DNA from: Treponema sp.
GTDB taxonomy: Bacteria > Spirochaetota > Spirochaetia > Treponematales > Treponemataceae
Assembly: GCA_024689365.1 (NCBI GenBank)
Contig: JAILDQ010000048.1
Location: 1-32,135, forward strand
Reading direction: 5' to 3'
DNA length: 32,135 nt
The notes below the pieces were generated by a model. That model saw only the letters and a list, made by a program, of their open reading frames with translations, had not been told where the DNA came from and made no database searches. Positions 1 to 9,281 of the stretch are shown here, one piece after another; position 1 is the first letter of the stretch; each line of letters starts with the position of its first letter. Made by a program: the position numbers and the translations under genes.

Positions 1-309
1 TTTCACGTTTTTTTCCCTGACCCCTGGCCAAAGAAAAAGCACCACAAACGCCGTCTTATGAGGCGGCCCAACACTGATTTGCTTGCAAAAAAACTTAGGG
101 ACGGCGGCTACATTTACATGTGCACCGATTGGGAAGAATACGCTGAGGAAGCCCTTGAGGAATTGAAGTCTACTGAAAGCCTCGAAAATAAATACGAATC
201 CTACGCTCCCCACCAGGAATGGCGGCCTGAGACTAAGTTTGAGCGAAAAGGCATTGAGGCCGGAAGGACCATTCGGGAATTGTTTTTTGTAAAAAAATCA
301 GAAGAGTGA
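1..309 (+). CDS. trmB: tRNA (guanine-N7-)-methyltransferase TrmB, C-terminal part (5' end outside window)
   Basis: The reading frame is open from base 1 and stops at TGA 307-309, so only the last 102 residues are present. The first visible residues include the [15 protein letters not shown] block, which is the TrmB signature that follows the SAM-binding core. The end, with an [10 protein letters not shown] stretch and a TIREL motif, matches the usual TrmB C-terminus. The enzyme makes m7G46 in the variable loop of tRNAs in the cytoplasm, using S-adenosylmethionine. An ATG at 58 lies inside the conserved block and is not the true start. ligA begins 23 bases downstream on the same strand, so the two are probably co-transcribed. 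The family call is secure; the SAM-binding half cannot be judged. Confidence 0.93.
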   Translation, partial: FHVFFPDPWPKKKHHKRRLMRRPNTDLLAKKLRDGGYIYMCTDWEEYAEEALEELKSTESLENKYESYAPHQEWRPETKFERKGIEAGRTIRELFFVKKSEE

Positions 310-332
310 ACGAAGTCCGCTTGGGAGGATAA

Positions 333-2252
333 ATGGCCGATTTGTTTGAAAGCGCCCGCGTTGAAGAGCTGGCCGCCCTTATAAAAAAATACCAAGACTC
401 TTACTACAACGGCGAGGCCGAGATTGAGGACGCCGAATTTGACAAACTTTGGGACGAGTTAAAATCCCTTGACCCGCAAAATCCAATCCTAAAAAAAGTC
501 GGAGCCGATTCAGGAAACTTTGAAAAGGCTAGGCACGTCATGCCGATGGGAAGCCAAGAAAAAGCCGCCGACCCCGAGCAGTTTTTGGCTTGGGCTGCAA
601 AGCACTCTTATGACGAATACTTGGTTGAATACAAGCTTGACGGCGCCAGTTTGGAATTGCAGTATCAAAAGGGCCGCCTTGTGCGCGCGGTCACTAGAGG
701 CGACGGCTCAATCGGCGACGACATAACGGCAAACGCAAAAAAAATGAAGGGCGTTCAAAGCCTTTTAAAAAAGTCTCCCGATTTTACAGGAGGCGTTCGC
801 GGCGAAGTAATAATGACTCACAGCGTTCACAAAAAATATTTTTCCGACAAGGCGAATTGCCGAAACGCCGCGAATGGTTTGATGAAGAGAAAGGACGGGG
901 AAAAAAGCGAATTCCTTTCTTTGATAACTTACGACGCTTTGAGTACAGAAGGCGACAATCCCTTTTCTGACGAAGAGGAAAAAATCGCTTGGCTAAAAGA
1001 AAACGGCTTTGAATCAGTTCCTCTAAAAATATGCAAAAGCGCGCAAGAAGTCATTGACTATCGCTCGAGCGTTATGGAAATAAGGCCGGGCCTTGAATAC
1101 GACATTGACGGATTGGTCGTAAAAGAAAGGGCGATAAACCTTGACGACGCAAGCCGCGCCCGTCCCGACAGGCAGATTGCCTTTAAATTTTCGTTGGAAG
1201 AAGCTGTGAGCGTTGTTCGTGAAGTGGAGTGGAGCGAAAACGGCGCCACCTACACGCCTGTGGCCATCTTTGATCCCGTACAGCTTGCTGGAACCACAGT
1301 CCAGCGCGCGAGCCTTGCAAATCCAGACACTTTGCGAAAATTAGGCGTAAAAATCGGAAGCCACGTTGTCGTTGTAAAGCGCGGCGAAATCATTCCAAAG
1401 ATTCAAAGCGTCGTCGCTCATTCGGACGACGACAAAGTTTGCTCGCCGATTGCGTTTCCCAAAAAATGCTCGGTTTGCAATAGCGATTTGTTGGACACGC
1501 CAAGCCGCCTTTATTGTCCCAACAAAAATTGTCCAAAGCGCCTAAAGCACCAAATCTTTAAGTGGATTGAATGCGCGGACATCAGGGAATTTGGCGAGTC
1601 GATTGTCAACGCGCTTTTTAAAGACAAAAAGTTGCAGTCGATTAGCGACATTTATTCTTTGACCGAAGAGCTTTTGACGCCATATTTTTTGACGGAGGAA
1701 AGCATCGCCAAGGAAAAGAATTCCTTGGGCGCAAAAAATCTTGTCGCGTCTATAAAAGCGCATTCAAATATTTCTTTGGCGCAATTTATCGCAGGCTTTG
1801 ACATTGAGGGCATCGGCGAGCAAATGGTTGAAAAAGTGATTGAGGGCGGCTTTGATTCCTTGGATAAAATATTAAGCGCGGGCCCGGAAGATTTTGAAAA
1901 GCTTTATGGTTTTGCAAAAATCACCGCGGCGACTTTCGCGCAAGGCTTGGCTGAAAACGCTGTCGAAATGAAATCTCTTGCTTCCAGCGGCCATCTTTCA
2001 ATAAAAGAAAAAAAATCCGGCGCCTTGGCTGGAAAATCCTTTTGTTTTACCGGTGAATTGAAGACAATGAAGAGGGCTGACGCGGAAGCCTTGGTGAAGG
2101 AAAAAGGCGGAAGCGCAAAAAGTTCGGTCACCAAAGATTTGTCATACTTGGTTACCAACGATAAAAATAGCGGCTCCAGCAAAAACGCCAAAGCCGCAAA
2201 GTTTGGAATACCTATAATAAACGAAGAAGAGTTTTTAGAGCTCGTTAAATGA
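333..2252 (+). CDS. ligA: NAD-dependent DNA ligase LigA
   Basis: 639 residues, slightly short for LigA (about 670). The nucleotidyltransferase motif KLDG places the adenylated lysine at K101, and DIDGLVVK is at about 257-264. The OB-fold region follows at about 300-365. A four-cysteine zinc finger uses C379, C382, C395 and C400. Helix-hairpin-helix segments lie at about 485-540 and a BRCT domain at about 565-639. All catalytic elements are intact. The enzyme seals nicks during replication and repair, using NAD+ to form the AMP-lysine intermediate. The ATG at 333 has a good GGAGG Shine-Dalgarno at about 325-329. The 3' end overlaps the stop of the convergent M23 peptidase gene by 18 bases (2235-2252), with no terminator visible between them. 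Confidence 0.97.
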   Translation: MADLFESARVEELAALIKKYQDSYYNGEAEIEDAEFDKLWDELKSLDPQNPILKKVGADSGNFEKARHVMPMGSQEKAADPEQFLAWAAKHSYDEYLVEYKLDGASLELQYQKGRLVRAVTRGDGSIGDDITANAKKMKGVQSLLKKSPDFTGGVRGEVIMTHSVHKKYFSDKANCRNAANGLMKRKDGEKSEFLSLITYDALSTEGDNPFSDEEEKIAWLKENGFESVPLKICKSAQEVIDYRSSVMEIRPGLEYDIDGLVVKERAINLDDASRARPDRQIAFKFSLEEAVSVVREVEWSENGATYTPVAIFDPVQLAGTTVQRASLANPDTLRKLGVKIGSHVVVVKRGEIIPKIQSVVAHSDDDKVCSPIAFPKKCSVCNSDLLDTPSRLYCPNKNCPKRLKHQIFKWIECADIREFGESIVNALFKDKKLQSISDIYSLTEELLTPYFLTEESIAKEKNSLGAKNLVASIKAHSNISLAQFIAGFDIEGIGEQMVEKVIEGGFDSLDKILSAGPEDFEKLYGFAKITAATFAQGLAENAVEMKSLASSGHLSIKEKKSGALAGKSFCFTGELKTMKRADAEALVKEKGGSAKSSVTKDLSYLVTNDKNSGSSKNAKAAKFGIPIINEEEFLELVK

Positions 2253-3203
2253 CCAGTCTTCGTTCACAAAATAGTCTGGGTTTACGATAACGGAGTTCAA
2301 GCGAAGCTCCCAATGCAAGTGGGGGCCGGTGGAAAAGCCTGTTGACCCTGACAAGCCGATTACGTCGCCCTGCTGAACGATTTGGCCTTCCTTCACTTTA
2401 AGTGAGCTCAAATGATAGTACATGCTGTAAAAGCCCGGCATGTGCTCGATGATGATTGTCCAACCTGTTGCGATTCTGTTTTCCGCCAACATTACTTTTC
2501 CGCTTGCCGGACTGTAGATTTCCGTTCCTGTCGGAATGCCAAAGTCGATTCCGGCGTGAGTTGTTGTGCTTTCTTTTCCGCTTGGATATTTGTAAACGAT
2601 TCTTTCGGCAAAGGCGGTTGTTCTTCTTGTTGACTTTACTGGAAGAATGAAACGCTTTAGGCCGTAAACGTCGTTTGCGTCAATCGTGTTTATTATGTCG
2701 TTTAGTTTTTTTGACTGGGCAACTTTTTCAGGGCTTGTGTTTTTTGAAATGCTGTCCATCTTTTGATTTAAAGTGATTACGCCGCTTTCAAATTTTTTTT
2801 CTTTTACCGCCAACGGAAGGTCAAACTTTTTTTCGTTTCCGTCGCCGATTTCGTAAATTACAGTCAGCGTGTAGTCTCCGCTTTTTGCCCAGCTGGAAAG
2901 CGGAATGCCTGTCAAATAGTCAGTGGAGTTTTTCTTTCCCGTCAATGAATAAAATTCGCTGGAACTGATGGTTTTTTCCTCGATTTTCATCTCGGCCTTG
3001 GCCTTTGGATTGAAATTCTTTTTCTTTGTCTTTACGTTTTCAAAGCGCATTCTTAAAAAAACCGGGTCTCCTGGAAAAGCGCTGTCATTGTAGTCCAAAG
3101 AGATGCTGTACTGAGGGCCGTCAAAACGGGCGTTCTTGCAAAATGCGTTTGCCGCCAATGTTAGGGCAAGCGCGGCTGTAAAAATTTTTTTGATATTTTT
3201 CAT
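2235..3203 (-). CDS. secreted M23/LytM-family zinc metallopeptidase
   Basis: 322 residues from the chosen ATG at 3201-3203. It begins with a signal peptide (MKNIKKIFTAALALTLAANA) that should be cleaved near AFC-KN. The frame extends to 3254, but the shorter start has a GGATGGAG Shine-Dalgarno and puts the signal peptide at the N-terminus. The middle (about 25-180) is an Ig-like or uncharacterised extracytoplasmic region. The C-terminal LytM domain carries HAGID (H216, D220), YHL (H264) and HLHWE (H295, H297), so the zinc ligands and general base of an active M23 endopeptidase are present. It probably cuts peptidoglycan cross-links in the periplasm. It is monocistronic and convergent with ligA. 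A shared non-enzymatic role is unlikely because the metal site is complete. Confidence 0.9.
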   Translation of the reverse strand: MKNIKKIFTAALALTLAANAFCKNARFDGPQYSISLDYNDSAFPGDPVFLRMRFENVKTKKKNFNPKAKAEMKIEEKTISSSEFYSLTGKKNSTDYLTGIPLSSWAKSGDYTLTVIYEIGDGNEKKFDLPLAVKEKKFESGVITLNQKMDSISKNTSPEKVAQSKKLNDIINTIDANDVYGLKRFILPVKSTRRTTAFAERIVYKYPSGKESTTTHAGIDFGIPTGTEIYSPASGKVMLAENRIATGWTIIIEHMPGFYSMYYHLSSLKVKEGQIVQQGDVIGLSGSTGFSTGPHLHWELRLNSVIVNPDYFVNEDWSFNEL

Positions 3204-3219
3204 TTTAACTCCATCCTTT

Positions 3220-3247
3220 ATTTTATCGGCAAAAAAAGCCTTGTCAT
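3220..3247 (-). promoter_or_regulatory. candidate promoter of the M23 peptidase gene
   Basis: On the minus strand ATGACA (3247-3242) is followed after 16 bases by TAAAAT (3225-3220). These differ from the sigma-70 consensus by one base each. Transcription would start near 3213, leaving the Shine-Dalgarno almost at the 5' end of the mRNA. Assigned from sequence match only. Confidence 0.4.
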
Positions 3248-3350
3248 TAGTCATGGCAAACTCATATAAGTAAAAAAAATTATTGAAAGGCTCGTTTTAG
3301 ACAAGATATAAGGCGTTGGCAATCGAATATCTATAGAATAATTTTTTCAT

Positions 3351-3378
3351 TTGCGCTATAATATTTTAAATTTATAAT
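3351..3378 (+). promoter_or_regulatory. candidate promoter of the ileS operon
   Basis: A perfect TATAAT lies at 3373-3378, with a weak TTGCGC at 3351-3356 and a 16-base spacer. A second TATAAT at 3357-3362 offers an alternative start. From the proximal hexamer, transcription would start near 3385, placing the AAAGAGG Shine-Dalgarno (3384-3390) at the 5' end. The 3204-3397 intergenic region shows nothing else except the divergent M23 promoter. Confidence 0.4.
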
Positions 3379-3397
3379 ATCATAAAGAGGTTTTATT

Positions 3398-6300
3398 TTG
3401 TATAAGCCGGTAGATCCCAAAGCGGACTTTCCTAAGCAGGAAGAAGAAGTATTACAGTATTGGAAAGACAACGACACTTTTAAGAAATCGATTTCGCAGA
3501 GAGAAGGCGCGGATGAATTTATTCTTTACGACGGACCGCCCTTTGCCACAGGCCTCCCGCACTTTGGCCACTTTATTCCTTCTACCATTAAAGACATTAT
3601 TCCTCGTTATCAAACAATGCGCGGAAAGCGCGTGGACCGCCGTTTTGGCTGGGACTGCCACGGACTTCCGGTTGAAAACTTAATCGAAAAAGAGCTTGGA
3701 ATCAACTCTAAGCATGAAATCGAGGCTTACGGCGTCGCAAACTTTAACGAAAAGTGCCGCGCCAGCGTTCTAAAATACACAAGCGAATGGCAAAAAACCA
3801 TCACAAGGCTTGGCCGCTGGGTTGACTTTGACCGCGACTACAAGACGATGAATCCTGACTACATGGAATCAATTTGGTGGGTGGCAAAATCTCTTTGGGA
3901 CAAGGGCTTGATTTACGAAGGAAAGTACATTCTTCCTTACTGTCCAAGATGTTCCACCGTTCTTTCTTCGCATGAATTGGCGCAAGGCTACAAAGAAGTT
4001 CAGGATCCGGCCATAACGATTCGCTTTAAAATCACAAGGGCTCCGGCGGCTTTTTCCGACCCGGACATGACAAACGGAAAGACATACTTTTTGGCGTGGA
4101 CAACAACTCCTTGGACCCTTCCTTCAAACGAAGGCTTGGCGATGGGACCGGACATTGAATACGTTAAGATTTTGGACAACGATTCGGGCGACTATTACAT
4201 TTTGGCCGAAAGCCGTCTTGCCGCCTACTACAAGGATCCCGCCGAATACAAGGTTATTTACAAAAGGCCCGGAAAAGATTTTGTCGGCGCGAAGTACGAG
4301 CCCCTTTTCCCGTATTTTGAAAAGCTTTCAACAAACGAAGACGGCTCTGACGGAGCCTTCCGCCTCTTTAACGCCGACTATGTTTCTACAGAAGACGGTA
4401 CCGGAATCGTTCACTTGGCGCCTTCCTTTGGCGAAGACGACAGCCAGGTTTTCAAAAAGGCCAACGAAGGAAAAGACGCCAAGGGCCAAATTCCTTTTAT
4501 GGAGCCGATTGACGCAGAATGCAAATTCACAAAAGAAGTTCCAGACTATCAAGGCCGCTTTGTAAAGGAATGCGACAAAGACATTATGGACCGCCTCAAA
4601 AAAGAGGGCAAGCTTGTAAAGCGCGATCAAATCAAGCACCAATATCCCCACTGTTGGCGATGCGGCTCTCCTTTGATTTACCGCGGAATTGGAAGCTGGT
4701 TTGTAAAAGTGGCCGGCGAAAACCAAAAGCTTTTAAAGGCCAACAGCCAAATCAAATGGCAGCCGGGCCACATAAAAGAAGGACGTTTTGGAAAATGGCT
4801 TGAAGGCGCCCGCGACTGGGCTGTGAGCCGCAACCGTTATTGGGGAAACCCGATTCCGATTTGGAAGTGTCCGGATTGCGGAAAAACTATATGCGTCGGA
4901 AGCCGCCAAGAATTAAAGGAATTGTGCGGAATTTATCCTGACGACTTGCACAAGCAATTTGTCGACAAGATTGAAATTCCTTGCTCTTGCGGCGGAAAGA
5001 TGAAGCGCATTCCTGAAGTCTTTGACTGCTGGTTTGAGTCGGGCAGCATGCCTTACGCTCAGCTTCACTATCCTTTTGAAAACAAGGAATTCTTTGAACA
5101 GCATTTCCCCGCTGAATTCATCAGCGAAGGCCTTGACCAAACTCGCGGTTGGTTCTATACCTTGACCGTTTTGGCCGCCGAGTTGTTCGACAAGCCGGCC
5201 TTTAAGAACTGCATTGTAAACGGCTTGATTTTGGCCAATGACGGCCGAAAAATGTCCAAGTCTCTTAAAAATTACACCGACCCTGTTGAAGTAATCAACT
5301 TGTTCGGCGCCGACGCCTTGCGTTTGTTCTTGATGCATTCTGCGGTCGTAAAGGCCGACGACTTGCGTTATTCTGACGACGGCGTTAAGGAAATCCTTAA
5401 GTCAATTTTGATTCCTCTTTGGAACAGCTATTCATTCTTCGTTACATACGCAAACATCGACAAGATTCAGCCCAACGGAAAATTGTTCGAGAAAAGCTTG
5501 CCGCAGAATCCGCTTGACCGCTGGATTTTGAGCGTGACCCAGTCTTTGGTAAAGAACGTAAGCGCGGCTCTTGACGACTACGATTTGAGCGGAGCGATTG
5601 ACCCGATCATCGCCTTCATCGACCAATTGAACAACTGGTACATCAGAAGAAGCCGCCGCCGCTTCTGGAAGAGCGAGAACGATTCCGACAAGGCCGAGGC
5701 TTACGAAGCCTTGTACTTGGCCCTTAAGACGTTTGCCCAAGTCAGCGCGCCCTTTATTCCTTTCATTACCGAACAAATGTGGCAGAACTTAAAGGTTGAC
5801 GGCGACGCGGAAAGCGTTCACTTGAGCGACTATCCAACATACAACGAAGCCTGGCATGACGAGGCGCTTGAGTTCAAGATGGCCACTGTTCAAAAGGCAG
5901 TGTCGATGGGCCACAGCCTCAGAAACCAATTCAACATCAAGAACCGTCAGCCCTTGGCCGCAGTCGCCTTGGTTACCCGAAACGACGAGGAAAAGAAAGT
6001 CCTTGCCGAAATGGAAGACGCGATTCGCGAGGAATTGAACGTAAAGAAAGTTGTTTTCCACGACCGCGAAGACGAGTTGGTTGAATACAAGGCCAAGGCA
6101 AACTTTAAGGTCTTGGGAAAAGAACTTGGACCTTTGATGAAGGTTGCCGCGACAAAAATCGCCGTTCTTGGACAAAACGAGATTCAGTCTATTTTGGACG
6201 GCTCAAAGCTTTCTCTTGACGTTGACGGAAAGAGCGTCGATTTGACAGAAGAAAAAATCCTCGTAGAGAGAATCGAAAAAGAGGGCCTTAAGGTTGTAAA

Positions 6301-6601
6301 CGACGGAACTCTTACGGTTGGACTTGAAACAAACATCACCGACGAGCTTAAGAAAGAGGGCTACGCGCGCGATTTGGTTCGCGGAATCCAAAATCTCAGA
6401 AAGGAAAGCGGACTTAGCGTTACCGACAGAATCAATCTTAAGGTCTTTGGCGACGACGAGCTCAAGGACGCTTGGTCAATGTTCTCTGATTTTGTTACCG
6501 GCGAAACTTTGGCTCAAAGCGCGGAATGGACAAAAATTGACGGCGCGACAATTGTTGACGCTGACGATAAAAAATGGAGCGTTAAAATTGAAAAAAATTA
6601 A
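3398..6601 (+). CDS. ileS: isoleucyl-tRNA synthetase, eukaryote-like type
   Basis: 1067 residues. The class I HIGH motif appears as HFGH (55-58) in the block PPFATGLPHFGHF, and KMSKS is intact at 618-622. The editing (CP1) region contains TTPWTLPSN and GTGIVHLAPSFGEDD. Cysteine pairs at C182/C185, C419/C422, C491/C494 and C529/C531 suggest zinc sites. Length, the ATGLPHxGH context and the CPRC segment resemble eukaryotic and IleS2-type enzymes rather than the roughly 930-aa bacterial type. The enzyme charges tRNA-Ile in the cytoplasm. The start is TTG at 3398 with AAAGAGG seven bases upstream; an earlier start is not supported. The 3' end overlaps the next gene by 14 bases, so it leads an operon. 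Confidence 0.96.
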   Translation: MYKPVDPKADFPKQEEEVLQYWKDNDTFKKSISQREGADEFILYDGPPFATGLPHFGHFIPSTIKDIIPRYQTMRGKRVDRRFGWDCHGLPVENLIEKELGINSKHEIEAYGVANFNEKCRASVLKYTSEWQKTITRLGRWVDFDRDYKTMNPDYMESIWWVAKSLWDKGLIYEGKYILPYCPRCSTVLSSHELAQGYKEVQDPAITIRFKITRAPAAFSDPDMTNGKTYFLAWTTTPWTLPSNEGLAMGPDIEYVKILDNDSGDYYILAESRLAAYYKDPAEYKVIYKRPGKDFVGAKYEPLFPYFEKLSTNEDGSDGAFRLFNADYVSTEDGTGIVHLAPSFGEDDSQVFKKANEGKDAKGQIPFMEPIDAECKFTKEVPDYQGRFVKECDKDIMDRLKKEGKLVKRDQIKHQYPHCWRCGSPLIYRGIGSWFVKVAGENQKLLKANSQIKWQPGHIKEGRFGKWLEGARDWAVSRNRYWGNPIPIWKCPDCGKTICVGSRQELKELCGIYPDDLHKQFVDKIEIPCSCGGKMKRIPEVFDCWFESGSMPYAQLHYPFENKEFFEQHFPAEFISEGLDQTRGWFYTLTVLAAELFDKPAFKNCIVNGLILANDGRKMSKSLKNYTDPVEVINLFGADALRLFLMHSAVVKADDLRYSDDGVKEILKSILIPLWNSYSFFVTYANIDKIQPNGKLFEKSLPQNPLDRWILSVTQSLVKNVSAALDDYDLSGAIDPIIAFIDQLNNWYIRRSRRRFWKSENDSDKAEAYEALYLALKTFAQVSAPFIPFITEQMWQNLKVDGDAESVHLSDYPTYNEAWHDEALEFKMATVQKAVSMGHSLRNQFNIKNRQPLAAVALVTRNDEEKKVLAEMEDAIREELNVKKVVFHDREDELVEYKAKANFKVLGKELGPLMKVAATKIAVLGQNEIQSILDGSKLSLDVDGKSVDLTEEKILVERIEKEGLKVVNDGTLTVGLETNITDELKKEGYARDLVRGIQNLRKESGLSVTDRINLKVFGDDELKDAWSMFSDFVTGETLAQSAEWTKIDGATIVDADDKKWSVKIEKN

Positions 6602-7514
6602 TGAATTGATTTTTGCCGCCGCGCTGTCATTGGCGCTTTTTGCCTTGGCTTCTTGCGCCACAGTCGCCGGCTCGAAAGTAAAGGTAAACGCCTTTGACAC
6701 GCTTGACTCGGACGCGCTCGTTTATTTGAGCGTGCCTGTAGGAATTCACAGCGAGTTGACAAACAGCTTGCTCAAAGCCATGATTGGAAATGACGTTTCC
6801 GACAAATACATAAAGAACGTTACGGACAGCATTTCGCGCGTTTACATTGGAATCGGAAGCTCGGACGACAGAAACCGCCTTCAAGTGGCTTGCGACGGAA
6901 GCGTTTCGACCGCCTCTAAATTGGCATTGGCGACAAGCGATTATTTTAGCAAGAAGATTCAAAACGTAAACACGGCTGGAATCTATCCTGTTTACACGGA
7001 AAAACAATCTGGCATCCAGCTTTGCGCGCCTGGAAGCGATTTGATTTTGATTTCCCACGATGTGACTCCCTTGTTGACAAAATACGACAGGGAAGCGAAC
7101 TCTCAAATTGTTTCAAATATTATTGAAGGCTCTCCCGAAAACAAAAACGCGCTTGATTGGAAAGAAAGCGAAACCTACAAGTTTGTAGGCGATTCCAGCA
7201 CTAACAACGTTCGACTTTTTATGAACAAGCCGCTTTCTTTCATCACGAATCTTTTGGGAACGGCTCTTTCTTCTTCGATTTTTCAGCTTAACTACATTGA
7301 AGGCGAGTTTGCGAAATTGCCTTCGGGAAAATATTCGGTTGACTTGAACATGGAATTCAACAAGGACAATTTGATTCCAAAGGCGGTGGCTTTTCTAAAG
7401 GTCGCTCTATTGATGACGGATTCAAAGGTGACTGCCAGCGACAACCGCCATCTTTCTGTGACGGGCATACAAGTTTCGCTTTCTCAAATGCAAAAAATGC
7501 TTGGAATAAACTAA
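6588..7514 (+). CDS. lipoprotein of unknown function downstream of ileS
   Basis: 308 residues from a TTG at 6588, preceded by GGAG at 6576-6579. The reading frame continues upstream inside ileS, but only the TTG start gives a normal lipoprotein signal: MKKINE, a hydrophobic stretch, and lipobox LASC with the lipidated cysteine at C23. The mature part shows no catalytic motif I recognise. It has several amphipathic-looking stretches (for example FITNLLGTALSSSIFQLNYI). The overlap with ileS implies translational coupling. I recall that in T. pallidum the membrane-inserting lipoprotein TP0453 lies near ileS, so this could be a distant positional homologue; that is memory and inference, not shown by the sequence. 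Envelope localisation is well supported; function is unknown. Confidence 0.85.
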   Translation: MKKINELIFAAALSLALFALASCATVAGSKVKVNAFDTLDSDALVYLSVPVGIHSELTNSLLKAMIGNDVSDKYIKNVTDSISRVYIGIGSSDDRNRLQVACDGSVSTASKLALATSDYFSKKIQNVNTAGIYPVYTEKQSGIQLCAPGSDLILISHDVTPLLTKYDREANSQIVSNIIEGSPENKNALDWKESETYKFVGDSSTNNVRLFMNKPLSFITNLLGTALSSSIFQLNYIEGEFAKLPSGKYSVDLNMEFNKDNLIPKAVAFLKVALLMTDSKVTASDNRHLSVTGIQVSLSQMQKMLGIN

Positions 7515-7523
7515 GGGGGAATT

Positions 7524-8564
7524 ATGGACGGCGACAAAATCATTCTTAAGGCGGAAGACCTTGACGGCTATTTGACAGAAACGGACCAGGCGGATTTGAG
7601 GAATCTCGCCGCCATGTATGAGGAGACGATGAAAAGTTTTTCTCCTCTTGACCAGGAAAAAACAATCGCTCATTTTGACAAAATGGGCCACGTTATGCAA
7701 GACATCCTCAAAAAGCATCCTTCAATAAAAGTCTTTTCATTTGAGACGGAAGAGGGAAGCCACGCTGAGGCAAGCCACGTCATTTCAAAGCTCCGCAATA
7801 TAAAGACAGGAAACCACGAGTTTGTTTACTATACCCAGCGCGCTTACGAAATGCTTTTTAGATTGGCTTACACAGGCCCGCATTCAGACAAGAAAAATTA
7901 CATTGTAACGCCGACGCCTGTAAACAATCCCGTCCAGAACTTTGCGGTTCACAAGATTCCCGACATCGATTCTGAAATTTCAAATTCTGTTATGTGCGTA
8001 ATGCTTAGAGGCGCCTTGCTTCCCAGCATCATCATGTCAAAGGAAATCGAAGAGTATTCTTCAAACGGATACGTAACGCCGTTCGCGCTTTTTAAGATTA
8101 ACCGCGACGACACCAAGCAAGAAAACAACATGCAGTACATTCTTGACTTGAAAAAATCTTTCTTCAATCTTGAACAGCTTGACGGAAAGGACTTGATTTT
8201 CGCAGACCCGATGAACGCCACAGGCGGCTCTCTTGTAACTGTCGTGAAGTACTTGCAAAGCCAAGGCGTAAAGCCCCGCTCAATCAAGTTCTTCAACATC
8301 ATCTCGGCTCTTAAAGGCTCTTTGAGAATCAGCCGCGCCTTGGACAACTGCATTTGCTACACCTTGTGGATGGACCCAGCCTTGAACAAAAGCGCCTACA
8401 TCATGCCTGGCCTTGGCGACGCTGGAGACCGCTTGAACGGCTGCGACAAAAAGGAAAATCCCCGCAACATCATTCGTCTTATCGCAAACTACGGATCTAC
8501 AATCAACGGTTTGTACAACTCGCAGCTTGCCGAAATCGAATCAATGGTTTTGGATAAAAATTGA
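7524..8564 (+). CDS. uracil phosphoribosyltransferase-like protein with N-terminal extension
   Basis: 346 residues, against about 208 for ordinary Upp. The C-terminal two thirds match the UPRT fold: an LRGALLPS loop at 161-168, the PRPP-binding loop DPMNATGGS at 228-236, and the uracil-binding block [15 protein letters not shown] at 292-306. These point to the salvage reaction uracil + PRPP to UMP in the cytoplasm. Residues 1 to about 130 form an extension of unknown role that includes DDxxG-free, acidic and helical-looking sequence. The ATG at 7524 has a GGGGG Shine-Dalgarno at 7515-7519. It follows the lipoprotein gene by 9 bases and its stop overlaps the next start, so it is operonic. The domain call is strong. 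True uracil specificity is inferred, because the enzyme is divergent. Confidence 0.82.
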   Translation: MDGDKIILKAEDLDGYLTETDQADLRNLAAMYEETMKSFSPLDQEKTIAHFDKMGHVMQDILKKHPSIKVFSFETEEGSHAEASHVISKLRNIKTGNHEFVYYTQRAYEMLFRLAYTGPHSDKKNYIVTPTPVNNPVQNFAVHKIPDIDSEISNSVMCVMLRGALLPSIIMSKEIEEYSSNGYVTPFALFKINRDDTKQENNMQYILDLKKSFFNLEQLDGKDLIFADPMNATGGSLVTVVKYLQSQGVKPRSIKFFNIISALKGSLRISRALDNCICYTLWMDPALNKSAYIMPGLGDAGDRLNGCDKKENPRNIIRLIANYGSTINGLYNSQLAEIESMVLDKN

Positions 8565-9265
8565 TGTTAAAGCGCGCCGCCTTAATTGTTTTTGCAATCG
8601 CGTCATTGGCTTCATGCCAAAGCTCAAAGTTTTTTATGCCTGGGCAAAAGCAAGTTGTAATCGAAAACATTTTTGTTGAGTATTACAATATTGCGGAAGA
8701 GTACGCAAAAATTCCTAATTACTCAAAGGCGGCTGAATATTATGTAAAGGCCGCGTCAAACAAAGAAATCTCCAAGGGGGCATATTTCAAGGCCGCCCGT
8801 TCATACGCCTTGGCAAGAGACTGGGAAAAAGCCCTTGAAATTTATCTGGCCCTTCAAAAACGCGACAAGGAAAACTTGAGCATAAAAGAAAGCCTTGCTT
8901 ACATTTACGCGATGAACAATGATTTTGAACGGTCTGAGCGCTTGTATGTGGAGTTGCTTACACAAAATCCGGACGTGCCGAGCATTCTCGTAAATTACAC
9001 AATTGTTCTTTTGACTTTGGAAAAATATGAAGACGCGCAAAAACAATTGGAAATCATTAAGGAAAAATTCCCTGACGAAGAGAAAATCGCCTCTATAGAG
9101 GAAAAGGTAAACGAGGCCTTGAATCCTCCGACCGACGAAAGCGAAGGGCAAATTCCGCCGGAATTGCAACAGCCTGAATTGGAACAACCTGACTTGGAGG
9201 CTTCTGAAAAAAGCGCGCCTAAAGATAAAGAAGAAAGTAAAAAAACTGAGTCTTCGAAAAATTGA
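8564..9265 (+). CDS. TPR-repeat lipoprotein
   Basis: 233 residues from ATG 8564, which overlaps the preceding TGA as TGATG. A TTG one codon upstream is a less likely start. The signal sequence ends in the lipobox LASC with the lipidated cysteine at C18. Residues about 40-185 contain repeated helical pairs of tetratricopeptide type (alternating A/Y/G positions in stretches such as YSKAAEYYVKAA and WEKALEIYLALQ). The last 45 residues are a proline/glutamate-rich hydrophilic tail ending in SSKN. TPR lipoproteins usually act as periplasmic scaffolds or assembly factors at the envelope, and nothing here fixes the partner. It is the last gene of the ileS operon and is followed by a strong terminator. 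Confidence 0.86.
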   Translation: MLKRAALIVFAIASLASCQSSKFFMPGQKQVVIENIFVEYYNIAEEYAKIPNYSKAAEYYVKAASNKEISKGAYFKAARSYALARDWEKALEIYLALQKRDKENLSIKESLAYIYAMNNDFERSERLYVELLTQNPDVPSILVNYTIVLLTLEKYEDAQKQLEIIKEKFPDEEKIASIEEKVNEALNPPTDESEGQIPPELQQPELEQPDLEASEKSAPKDKEESKKTESSKN

Positions 9266-9281
9266 AATAAAAAGGAATAAT

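Noticed and set aside
3204-3254. 17-codon N-terminal extension of the M23 peptidase
   Set aside because: The downstream ATG has a clear Shine-Dalgarno and places the signal peptide at the N-terminus; the extension also overlaps the predicted promoter.
6318-6587. N-terminal extension of the lipoprotein frame into ileS
   Set aside because: The added 90 residues would bury the signal peptide. The TTG at 6588 has a Shine-Dalgarno and gives a proper lipobox.
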